DNA from: Burkholderia ambifaria AMMD
Lineage (GTDB): Bacteria; Pseudomonadota; Gammaproteobacteria; Burkholderiales; Burkholderiaceae
NCBI RefSeq assembly: GCF_000203915.1
Contig: NC_008390.1
Location: 2,170,001 to 2,234,000, forward strand
Direction of reading: 5' to 3'
Length of the DNA: 64,000 bases
A model generated the notes under the pieces. That model saw nothing but the letters and a program-made list of their open reading frames with translations, did not search any database and was not told the origin of the DNA. Position numbers and translations under genes: made by a program. Shown piece by piece: positions 24,434-32,350 of the stretch; the first letter of the stretch is position 1, and every line of letters starts with the position of its first letter.

Positions 24434-26715
24434 GCCCCGTACACACCCCGTACCAGGACATGGAGATCATCGGCGCGCGCAACAACAACCTACGCAGCGT
24501 TACCGTGAAGGTTCCCAAGCACTGCATCACAGTGTTCACCGGTGTGTCCGGCTCAGGAAAGTCCTCATTGGTGTTTGACACGATCGCGGCTGAATCCCAG
24601 CGTCAGCTCAACGAAAGCCACAGTGCGTTCGTGCGACATCGTCTGCCGCACTACGGCCAACCGCAGGCCGATGCCTTGCGCAATTTGCCCGCATCCATCG
24701 TGGTTGATCAGAAGCCGCTGGGCGGCAATGCGCGCTCGACAGTGGGGACGGCCACCGACATACAACCTTTGCTGCGGCTATTATTCTCGCGCCTGGGCGA
24801 GCCATTCGTGGGCTATTCCAATGTGTTTTCGTTCAATCACCCGCAGGGGATGTGCCCGACCTGCCAGGGGCTGGGCATGGTCGACGAGCTTGACCTCGAT
24901 CTCCTGTTCGACCGCAACAGGTCCCTGAACCAAGGAGCAATCCGGTTTCCTACGTTCGCCCGCGGCACATTCCGCTGGAAGCGCTACGCTTACTCAGGCT
25001 TGTTTGATTGCGACAAACCACTCGCCGACTACACCTCGGACGAATGGCAAATTTTGCTGTATGCAGACGATCTTGCCGTGAGCAATCCGCTGCCCGGATG
25101 GCCATCATCGGCGCGATTTCAGGGCGTCGTTCCGCGCTTTCGTCGAGCCTATCTGGATCATGAGCCCAGTCGCCTGACCCAGGCAGAACGTGAAGGGCTC
25201 GCTCATGTCATCACTCGCCAACGGTGCCAAGCTTGTGGTGGCACCCGCCTCAATCCGACCATCCTCTCTTGCAAGATTAAGGGAAAATCCATCGCGGACT
25301 GCACCAGTCTGGAGATATCCGATCTGCTGATCTTCATCCGGACGATAGATTCGGAAGCCATCGCTACGGTGCTGACAGCCATTGTTGAGAGGCTGGAGCA
25401 GATGCGCGCTATCGGCCTGGACTATCTCAGTCTGGGCCGTGAAACCGCGAGCCTATCGGGCGGCGAGTCCCAGCGCGTGAAGATGGTTCGCCATCTTGGC
25501 AGCAGTCTGGCCGACATCGCCTACATCTTCGATGAACCCAGCGTTGGACTGCATCCAAGCGATGTTCACCAACTCAACACGTTGTTGCGTAGCCTGCGTG
25601 ACAAAGGTAATACAGTCCTGGTGGTGGAGCACGATCCAGATGTCATCGCCATTGCCGATCATGTGGTGGATATGGGGCCGGGCGCCGGGAAGGATGGCGG
25701 CCATGTGGTGTACCAAGGCGATTACGCAGGTTTGCAGCAGGCCGATACCCTGACGGGGCGTTGCCTGCAACGGGTTGCGCCGATGAAACGCGAGCCGCGC
25801 TCTGCTACGGGACAGATCGCCTTGCAACGCCTTTCGCTGCACAACCTGCGAGATGTCAGCGTATCCATACCTACCGGTGTTCTGACGGTAGTGACGGGTG
25901 TCGCTGGCTCCGGCAAGAGCACGCTTGTCAACCGCCTACTGCTCCGCCATTGCCCGGATGCCATCCTGATCGATCAGAGAGGTTTGGGAGGAACGCGGCG
26001 CTCGTCTGTCTCAAGCTATATCGGTGTGCTTGACAAGATTCGCTCAGGCTTCGCGCAAGCCAGCGACCAGCCCGCCAGCTTGTTCAGCAATAACGCCCAG
26101 GGGGCTTGCCCAGCCTGCAAAGGGCTGGGCTTAGTCCAGACCGACTTGGCTTTCATGGACAGCGTGGAAACGCCTTGTGATGCCTGCAGTACTACAGGAT
26201 TCAACGAGGCGGCACGGGCGATTACCTGGATGGGCTGCAATATTGCCCAAGTGCTCGCATTCTCTGCGGAACAGGCGCTGCGGCATTTCCAATCCTGCCA
26301 AGACATCGTTGAGCCATTGCACCGACTCTCCAATGTCGGATTGGGCTATCTAGCGTTGGGACAGCGACTAAACACTCTGTCAGGCGGTGAGCGCCAACGT
26401 CTGAAACTGGCATCCCGATTGGCTGAAGTAAGCAGCTTGTATGTTCTTGACGAGCCGACGTCTGGTCTGCATATGTCCGATGTTGATCGGTTGCTTGCCA
26501 TCCTTGATGACCTCACGCAGCGGGGTGCCACCGTCATCGTGGTCGAACACAACCTGGATGTCATGGCCCATGCTGACTGGTTGATCGAGATGGGCCCAGG
26601 CGCAGGCAAGAAAGGCGGAAAAGTCATCTTCGAGGGTTTGCCTACGGCAATGATCAGCGCCCCGGAATCTGTAACGGGGCCATTCCTTTGGCGCCATTTG
26701 AATGGGCAACTGTGA
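24430..26715 (+). CDS. UvrA-like ABC ATPase (drug-resistance/UvrA2 type)
   Basis: A 761-residue tandem ABC ATPase of the UvrA family. It has two Walker A motifs, GVSGSGKSS (about residue 38) and GVAGSGKST (about 492), and two signature motifs, LSGGESQR (about 342) and LSGGERQR (about 650). It also has zinc-type CxxC pairs (CPTCQGLG, CQACGGT, CPACKGLG, CDACSTTG). It is about 180 residues shorter than UvrA proper (about 940), as in UvrA2/DrrC-like proteins that protect against DNA-binding drugs. Co-translation with MarR supports a resistance role rather than general excision repair. Confidence 0.9.
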   Translation: MSPVHTPYQDMEIIGARNNNLRSVTVKVPKHCITVFTGVSGSGKSSLVFDTIAAESQRQLNESHSAFVRHRLPHYGQPQADALRNLPASIVVDQKPLGGNARSTVGTATDIQPLLRLLFSRLGEPFVGYSNVFSFNHPQGMCPTCQGLGMVDELDLDLLFDRNRSLNQGAIRFPTFARGTFRWKRYAYSGLFDCDKPLADYTSDEWQILLYADDLAVSNPLPGWPSSARFQGVVPRFRRAYLDHEPSRLTQAEREGLAHVITRQRCQACGGTRLNPTILSCKIKGKSIADCTSLEISDLLIFIRTIDSEAIATVLTAIVERLEQMRAIGLDYLSLGRETASLSGGESQRVKMVRHLGSSLADIAYIFDEPSVGLHPSDVHQLNTLLRSLRDKGNTVLVVEHDPDVIAIADHVVDMGPGAGKDGGHVVYQGDYAGLQQADTLTGRCLQRVAPMKREPRSATGQIALQRLSLHNLRDVSVSIPTGVLTVVTGVAGSGKSTLVNRLLLRHCPDAILIDQRGLGGTRRSSVSSYIGVLDKIRSGFAQASDQPASLFSNNAQGACPACKGLGLVQTDLAFMDSVETPCDACSTTGFNEAARAITWMGCNIAQVLAFSAEQALRHFQSCQDIVEPLHRLSNVGLGYLALGQRLNTLSGGERQRLKLASRLAEVSSLYVLDEPTSGLHMSDVDRLLAILDDLTQRGATVIVVEHNLDVMAHADWLIEMGPGAGKKGGKVIFEGLPTAMISAPESVTGPFLWRHLNGQL

Positions 26716-26723
26716 GGTGACGC

Positions 26724-27665
26724 ATGGAACTTCGGCACCTGCGTTGCTTCCTTGCCGTCGCCGAAGAGCTGCATTTCGCCCGTGCGGCGGAGAAATTGCA
26801 TGTCGAGCAATCGCCTTTATCGCGGGCCATCAAGGAACTGGAAGAAGAACTGGGCGTGGTGCTGTTTGCGCGAACTACGCGCAGCACTCGGTTGACCCGT
26901 GCGGGCAAGCTGTTTTTAGAGCATGTGCCGCGCGTCTTCTCTGCCTTGCAGCAGGCCCGCGACAGCGTGAAGGCAGCGGCCAACGGCTTCCACAGCCAAT
27001 TGCGCGTTGCGCTGTCCGACGGCATGACGCCCTCACGTCTGCCGGCTTTGCTGGCGCTCTGTCGGCAGGAGGAGCCCGAAGTCGAAATCCGTTTCTTTGA
27101 GGTGCCGCTGGCGCAACAGATCAAAGGGCTGTACGGCGATCTGTACGACGTAGGCTTCGCCCGCGCCGATGAAGTCGGCGATGGCCTCATTGCCGAGCCG
27201 GTATGGAGTGATCCTCTGATGGTGGCCGTGCCGGCACGGCATCCCCTGCTGGCCCACAAGCGCATCCCTTTGGAAGAATTGCTGCGCTATCCCCTGGTGC
27301 TGTGCGATCCGCAAGCGTGCGAGGGCCATGCCCGGCAGGTGGATCGTGTGCTGCGCCGTGTGGACATGGAACCGCTGGTGGCTGAACGGGTGGCGTCCTG
27401 CGACCTGATGATGGCGCTGGTGTCCGCAGGCATCGCTCTGGGGCTGACGGGCTGCGCGCACATCTTGGCCAGCCAGGAACCTGGCGTAGTGGCACGGCCA
27501 CTGACAGGCCGCTCACCGTTGCTGACGACCTACTTGCTGCGTCCGGAAGGCGAGCCTTCGGAAATGCTCGCCCGCTTCATCGACCGTGTGCAGGCCATCG
27601 AATCACCCGAAGGTAGCAGGCCCACGCCGGGTCTTGATGCCGACTCTCTGGAGGAACCCGCATGA
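26724..27665 (+). CDS. LysR-family regulator of the ICE backbone
   Basis: A 313-residue LysR protein (MELRHLRCFLAVAEELHFARAAEKLHVEQSPLSRAIKELEEELG). Homologues sit between the relaxase and traG in related ICEs, so I regard it as backbone rather than cargo. It overlaps the EexN-type gene by ATGA and may control transfer genes. The effector is unknown. Confidence 0.92.
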   Translation: MELRHLRCFLAVAEELHFARAAEKLHVEQSPLSRAIKELEEELGVVLFARTTRSTRLTRAGKLFLEHVPRVFSALQQARDSVKAAANGFHSQLRVALSDGMTPSRLPALLALCRQEEPEVEIRFFEVPLAQQIKGLYGDLYDVGFARADEVGDGLIAEPVWSDPLMVAVPARHPLLAHKRIPLEELLRYPLVLCDPQACEGHARQVDRVLRRVDMEPLVAERVASCDLMMALVSAGIALGLTGCAHILASQEPGVVARPLTGRSPLLTTYLLRPEGEPSEMLARFIDRVQAIESPEGSRPTPGLDADSLEEPA

Positions 27666-27928
27666 TGAGAAACTCCATTCCGTTCCTGCTGGCCGTGGCA
27701 TTAACCGCTTGCGGCCAATCGGAAACGCCCAAGCAGGCCGAGGTGTCGACCGTGGAGGAACTGGCCGCCGATCCGGCACTGCTGAAGGAGCTGCGCCAGC
27801 AGTGCAAGACTGATCGCGCCAGGCTTGGCGACGTGCTGTGCAATCGAGTTGCCGAGGCTACGCGCAAGCGGTTCTACGGCGATGGAAAGACCCCGTATAC
27901 GCCGCCGAAGGAACAGCCTAAGTTCTGA
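27662..27928 (+). CDS. EexN-family entry-exclusion-type lipoprotein
   Basis: An 88-residue small lipoprotein with the signal MMRNSIPFLLAVALTACG, lipobox LTAC. The mature part has ADPALLKELRQQCKTDRARLGDVLCNRVAEATRKRFYG, with two conserved Cys, typical of the EexN/TrbK group. Such proteins block redundant entry of the same element. A second protein with the same ADPxxLKxLRxQC pattern is encoded inside the trb operon (35547). It starts within the end of the LysR gene and is followed by a terminator. Confidence 0.82.
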   Translation: MMRNSIPFLLAVALTACGQSETPKQAEVSTVEELAADPALLKELRQQCKTDRARLGDVLCNRVAEATRKRFYGDGKTPYTPPKEQPKF

Positions 27929-27970
27929 TCGCGGGCGATTCCAAAAAATATTCTGTTTTCTCGCTATACA

Positions 27971-28006
27971 CGCCGCAATGCGCCTTCGCTTGCGGCGTTT
28001 TTCTTT
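27971..28006 (+). terminator. Intrinsic terminator after the LysR-eexN unit
   Basis: A perfect 8-bp stem CGCCGCAA/TTGCGGCG (27971-27978, 27990-27997) with an 11-nt loop is followed by TTTTTCTTT. The rest of the 235-bp gap to traG should hold the traG-trb promoter; no clear boxes were identified. Confidence 0.85.
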
Positions 28007-28163
28007 GGCTCGACGCTGCGCGAATTCTTCCTTTTTTCTAGACCTTTCTCCCGATAACGGTCTTTGACCGGCACCGACCCTGCACCGATTCTCGCGTCAT
28101 GCGGCACGTCCTTGTGCCGCGTGTGAACGAGGAATCAGCGCAGAGGAAATCGGAGGCCAGTCA

Positions 28164-30161
28164 ATGCAAGCTCAGGGCGTGTTGTTCGGGCAGATCGCGG
28201 TTGTTTTCAGCATCGTGATCGCCGGTGTGTGGAGTGCAACGCAATGGACAGCCGCCGCTCTGGCCTACCAACTACGCCTTGGCTCGCCCTGGTTCGATTT
28301 CTTCGGAATGCCGGTCTATCACCCCTGGCGGCTGTTCGAGTGGTGGTTCTTCTTCGATGCCTACGCGCCGCACGTCTTCGATATAGGCGGCGCCATTGCG
28401 GGCGGCAGCGGCCTGGTGGCCGTGGTGGTCGCCATCGCCATGTCGGTGTGGCGCTCGCGGCAATCGCGCCTGGTCACGACCTATGGCTCAGCACGTTGGG
28501 CCAACACCGCCGACATTCGCAAAGCCGGGTTGATGCAGCCTGCCGGCGTCCTTCTCGGCCTCCATGACGGACAGTACCTGCGCCATGAAGGCCCGGAACA
28601 CGTCCTGACCTTCGCGCCCACGCGCTCTGGCAAAGGCGTGGGCCTGGTGGTGCCGACGCTGCTGTCATGGCCTGCCTCGGCCGTCATCCACGACATCAAG
28701 GGCGAGAACTGGCAGATCACCGCCGGCTGGCGTTCGCGCTTCTCGCATTGCCTGCTGTTCAACCCCACCGATGCGAAGTCAGCCGCGTACAACCCGCTGC
28801 TGGAGGTACGGCGAGGCGCTCATGAAGTGCGCGACGTACAGAACATCGCGGACATCCTTGTCGATCCCGAAGGGGCGCTGGAGAAGCGCAATCACTGGGA
28901 GAAGACCAGCCATGCGCTGCTGGTCGGCGCCATCCTGCATGTGCTCTACGCCGGCGAAGACAAGACGCTGCGCGGCGTCGCCAACTTCCTCTCCGATCCT
29001 GCGTGCCCGTTCGAGCTGACGCTGCATCGGATGATGACGACGAAGCACCTGGGCGATGCACCGCACACGGTTGTCGCGTCCGCCGCGCGTGAAGTGCTCA
29101 ACAAGTCGGACAACGAGCGGTCGGGCGTGCTCTCGACTGCGATGAGCTTCTTGGGCTTGTACCGCGACCCCACGGTGGCCGAGGTCACCTCACGCTGCGA
29201 CTGGCGCATCGCCGACCTGATCGCGTCCGAGTCACCCGTGTCGCTGTACCTGGTGGTGCCGCCTTCGGACATCAGCCGCACCAAGCCGTTGATCCGGCTC
29301 ATCTTGAACCAGATCGGGCGACGCCTCACCGAATCGCTCGATGGCAGAGACGGCATCGAACGCCGCCACAAGCTGTTGCTGATGCTCGATGAGTTTCCGG
29401 CGCTGGGCCGGCTCGACTTCTTCGAGACGGCGCTTGCCTTCATGGCCGGCTACGGCATCCGCAGCTTCCTCATCGCACAGTCGCTCAACCAGATCGACAA
29501 AGCCTACGGCCAGAACCATTCGATTCTGGACAACTGCCATGTCCGGGTGACGTTCGCCACGAACGATGAACGCACGGCCAAACGCATTTCAGAGACCTTG
29601 GGTACGGCGACCGAACTGCGCGCGCAGCGCAACTACGCCGGCCACCGGCTCGCGCCGTGGCTCGGGCATCTCATGGTGTCGCGGCAGGAGACGGCCCGCC
29701 CGCTGCTCACCCCTGGCGAAGTGATGCAGCTCCCGCCCGATGAATCCGTGGTGATGGTGTCCAGCGTGGCGCCGATCAAGGCCAAGAAGCTGCGCTACTA
29801 CGCCGACACCAATTTCAAACAGCGGGTACTACCACCGCCTGCGCTTGCGGCCGGGCGGTACGCCGACGTGCCACCGACCCGCGCCGACGACTGGAGCGGC
29901 CTGGCGATTCCGGCCGTGCCCGCCGCATCGGCCACGGCATCCGCCGATGACCTGGGCGGCACCGATGACGGCGGTCCGCGCCGCCAACCCGAACTCTCCG
30001 AATCCGTCGCTTACGACCCCGAGCTGGATCCGCCCGATGACCTGGCGCTGCTCGATGACGACGACGACTTGCCGCTGCCGCTTCCCGGCCAGCTTGACCT
30101 GGCCATGCAGCGCACGGCGCGGCTGGCCTCCCTCGACCCCAACGACGGAATCGACTTATGA
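28164..30161 (+). CDS. traG: Type IV coupling protein TraG (VirD4-like)
   Basis: A 665-residue coupling ATPase with two N-terminal membrane segments (about residues 8-30 and 75-95), Walker A PTRSGKGVGLV (about residue 152) and Walker B LLLMLDEFPALG. It links the relaxase-DNA complex to the Trb channel at the inner membrane. The acidic C-terminal tail (DDLALLDDDDDLPLPLPG) is a likely contact region. It starts the long trb operon, with CGGAGG before the ATG, and overlaps the next gene by 4 bp. Confidence 0.95.
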   Translation: MQAQGVLFGQIAVVFSIVIAGVWSATQWTAAALAYQLRLGSPWFDFFGMPVYHPWRLFEWWFFFDAYAPHVFDIGGAIAGGSGLVAVVVAIAMSVWRSRQSRLVTTYGSARWANTADIRKAGLMQPAGVLLGLHDGQYLRHEGPEHVLTFAPTRSGKGVGLVVPTLLSWPASAVIHDIKGENWQITAGWRSRFSHCLLFNPTDAKSAAYNPLLEVRRGAHEVRDVQNIADILVDPEGALEKRNHWEKTSHALLVGAILHVLYAGEDKTLRGVANFLSDPACPFELTLHRMMTTKHLGDAPHTVVASAAREVLNKSDNERSGVLSTAMSFLGLYRDPTVAEVTSRCDWRIADLIASESPVSLYLVVPPSDISRTKPLIRLILNQIGRRLTESLDGRDGIERRHKLLLMLDEFPALGRLDFFETALAFMAGYGIRSFLIAQSLNQIDKAYGQNHSILDNCHVRVTFATNDERTAKRISETLGTATELRAQRNYAGHRLAPWLGHLMVSRQETARPLLTPGEVMQLPPDESVVMVSSVAPIKAKKLRYYADTNFKQRVLPPPALAAGRYADVPPTRADDWSGLAIPAVPAASATASADDLGGTDDGGPRRQPELSESVAYDPELDPPDDLALLDDDDDLPLPLPGQLDLAMQRTARLASLDPNDGIDL

Positions 30162-30634
30162 GCCAATACCGCCTCAACCTGTTCATCCAACACGAGCACG
30201 CCAAGCGGCTGGAAGAACTGGCCGCCAAGAAAGGCGTGTCCAAGTCGTCCATCGTCGCGGCAGCGCTGGCGTCCTGGCTGTCGCCGGACGCGGGCGACCA
30301 GCGCGAGGCCGCCATCGCCAAGCGACTGGATCGCCTGTCGCGGCAGACCGAACGACTGGAGCGCGACCAGAACATCCAGATCGAAACGCTGGCGCTGTTC
30401 ATCCGCTACTTCCTGACTGTCAGCACGCCGGTTCCCGAGGCGCATCAGGACGCAGCCCGTGCCCAGGGCAAGGCGCGTTTCGAGCAGTTCATCGAACAGC
30501 TCGGCAGGCACCTGCTGCGCGGCCGCAGTCTGGTGCGCGACGTGGTGGAAGAACTGCACCCGGACCCGATGCGGATGGATGACGCGGCGGCGGTGGCCGA
30601 AGCCCATGAACGTGCTGCGGAGCGTGCCTCATGA
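30158..30634 (+). CDS. Ribbon-helix-helix (CopG-like) protein of the trb operon
   Basis: A 158-residue protein with an N-terminal RHH motif (YRLNLFIQHEHAKRLEELAAKKGVSKSSIVAAALASWL) and a long coiled helical tail. It is constantly found between traG and trbB in ICEs of this group. It probably regulates the trb operon or helps the relaxosome. ATGA overlaps on both sides. Confidence 0.88.
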   Translation: MSQYRLNLFIQHEHAKRLEELAAKKGVSKSSIVAAALASWLSPDAGDQREAAIAKRLDRLSRQTERLERDQNIQIETLALFIRYFLTVSTPVPEAHQDAARAQGKARFEQFIEQLGRHLLRGRSLVRDVVEELHPDPMRMDDAAAVAEAHERAAERAS

Positions 30635-31677
30635 GCGCCGTTCCACAGATCCCGCCAGAACCACGCTCGTCGGCCACCACTTCACAGAATCGCCGCATCC
30701 AGATGCTGCGCACGGCAATGGGGCCGCTGATCGCCGCCGCGCTCGAAGACCCGGACGTGGTGGAAATCATGCTCAACCCCGACCGCAGCCTATGGGTCGA
30801 TCGGCTGTCGTCGGGCCGTGCGCCGCTGGGCGTCGAACTGCCCGAGGCCGATGGCGAACGCATCATTCGCCTGGTGGCCGCCCACGTCGGTGCAGAGGTG
30901 CATCGCGGCCGACCATTGCTGACCGCCGAGCTGCCCGAAACCGGCGAGCGGTTCGAGGGCATCCTGCCCCCGGCCGCACCCGGCCCGGCCTTCGCGCTGC
31001 GCAAGCGCGCCGTGAGCATCATCGGCCTGGATCGCTACGTCGCCGACGGCATCCTGACTGCCGGCCAGGCCGACTTCCTGCGCCGCGCCGTGCGCGAGCG
31101 CCAGAACATCCTGATCGCCGGCGGCACCAGTACCGGCAAGACCACGCTCGCCAACGCGCTGCTGGCCGAGATCGCCGCCACCGGTGACCGCGTGCTGGTG
31201 CTCGAAGACACCATCGAGCTGCAATGCGCCGCCCGCGACCATGTGCCGCTGCGCACGCGCGCGGGCGTGGTGTCGATGCAGGAGCTGGTGCGCGCCACGA
31301 TGCGCCTGCGCCCCGACCGCGTGATCGTCGGCGAGGTGCGCGGCGGCGAGGCGCTTGATCTCATCAAGGTGTGGGGCACCGGCCACCCCGGCGGCATCGC
31401 CACGATTCACGCCGGTTCCGCCTTGGGCGCGCTGCTGCGCCTGGAGCAACTGATTCTCGAAGTGGCGGTGAATCCGCCGCGCGCGTTGATCGCCGAGGCC
31501 ATCAACGTCGTCATCCACATCGCCGGGCGTGGCCGCAAGCGCCACGTCGAAAGCATCGCACGCGTCGTCGGTTTCGACGGCGCGGGCTATCGCATGGCGG
31601 ATGCGCTGGAAATGCCGTTTCCCGAGCTGCCGCCAGTTCCTTCCCCGTCCCCTGAACCCTCTGGAGAACTGCCATGA
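30631..31677 (+). CDS. trbB: Conjugation ATPase TrbB (VirB11-like)
   Basis: A 348-residue hexameric traffic ATPase with Walker A IAGGTSTGKTTLANAL (about residue 163), the Asp box VLVLEDTIELQ, Walker B RPDRVIVGEVRGGEALDL and the His box TGHPGGIATIHA. It powers pilus assembly and DNA transfer from the cytoplasmic face. Length and order match the RP4/Tn4371 systems. Confidence 0.96.
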   Translation: MSAVPQIPPEPRSSATTSQNRRIQMLRTAMGPLIAAALEDPDVVEIMLNPDRSLWVDRLSSGRAPLGVELPEADGERIIRLVAAHVGAEVHRGRPLLTAELPETGERFEGILPPAAPGPAFALRKRAVSIIGLDRYVADGILTAGQADFLRRAVRERQNILIAGGTSTGKTTLANALLAEIAATGDRVLVLEDTIELQCAARDHVPLRTRAGVVSMQELVRATMRLRPDRVIVGEVRGGEALDLIKVWGTGHPGGIATIHAGSALGALLRLEQLILEVAVNPPRALIAEAINVVIHIAGRGRKRHVESIARVVGFDGAGYRMADALEMPFPELPPVPSPSPEPSGELP

Positions 31678-32057
31678 CGCAGATGCACATTCATGCTTTC
31701 CGCATTTCCGTAAATCCGGCTTCGGCCTTCGCACGCCTGCGTCGCCTGGCCGCGCCGGCGCAGCACGGCCTGATGCTGGCCGCCGTCATGCTGATGACGG
31801 CTGGCACCGCGCAGGCCGCCGGTTCCTCGATGCCCTGGGAAGGGCCACTAACCTCCATCCTCGAATCCATCCAGGGGCCGGTGGCACGCATCGTCGCGGT
31901 CATCATCATTATTTCCACCGGCCTGGCGCTGGCCTTCGGCGATACCAGCGGCGGCTTCCGCAAGCTGATCCAGATCGTCTTCGGCCTGTCCATCGCGTTC
32001 GCAGCTTCGAGCTTCTTCCTGTCGTTCTTCAGCTTCTCCGGCGGGGCCGTCGTATGA
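31674..32057 (+). CDS. trbC: Prepilin TrbC (VirB2-like)
   Basis: A 127-residue pilin precursor. It has an N-terminal signal region ending near TAGTAQAAGSSMPWE and two membrane segments (IVAVIIIISTGLALAFG and IVFGLSIAFAASSFFLSFF). It should be cleaved and cyclised with the help of TraF (13996). Overlaps with trbB and trbD. Confidence 0.92.
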   Translation: MTQMHIHAFRISVNPASAFARLRRLAAPAQHGLMLAAVMLMTAGTAQAAGSSMPWEGPLTSILESIQGPVARIVAVIIIISTGLALAFGDTSGGFRKLIQIVFGLSIAFAASSFFLSFFSFSGGAVV

Positions 32058-32338
32058 CCGCCGCCAACGAAGGAGCGCCGGCCTTCGCGTCCGGTTTCGA
32101 GATCCCGCTGCATCGCTCACTGACCGAGCCGATCCTGCTGGGCGGTGCGCCGCGCACCGTGGCGATTGCCAACGGCACGCTGGCCGCCGCCGTCGGGCTG
32201 GGCCTGCAATTGTGGATTCCCGGTGTGGTGCTGTGGATCGTCGGCCATTCGCTGGCGGTGTGGGGCGCGCGCGTCGATCCGCAGTTCATGCAGGTCTTCG
32301 CCCGGCACATCAAGCACAAGCCGCTGCTGGACGTGTAG
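32054..32338 (+). CDS. trbD: TrbD (VirB3-like) inner-membrane protein
   Basis: A 94-residue VirB3-like protein with IPLHRSLTEPILLGGAPR, followed by two close membrane segments (VAIANGTLAAAVGLGLQLWI, VVLWIVGHSLAVWGA). It usually works with TrbE at the inner membrane. The small size and position are typical. Confidence 0.92.
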   Translation: MTAANEGAPAFASGFEIPLHRSLTEPILLGGAPRTVAIANGTLAAAVGLGLQLWIPGVVLWIVGHSLAVWGARVDPQFMQVFARHIKHKPLLDV

Positions 32339-32350
32339 GGGGACGCCGCC

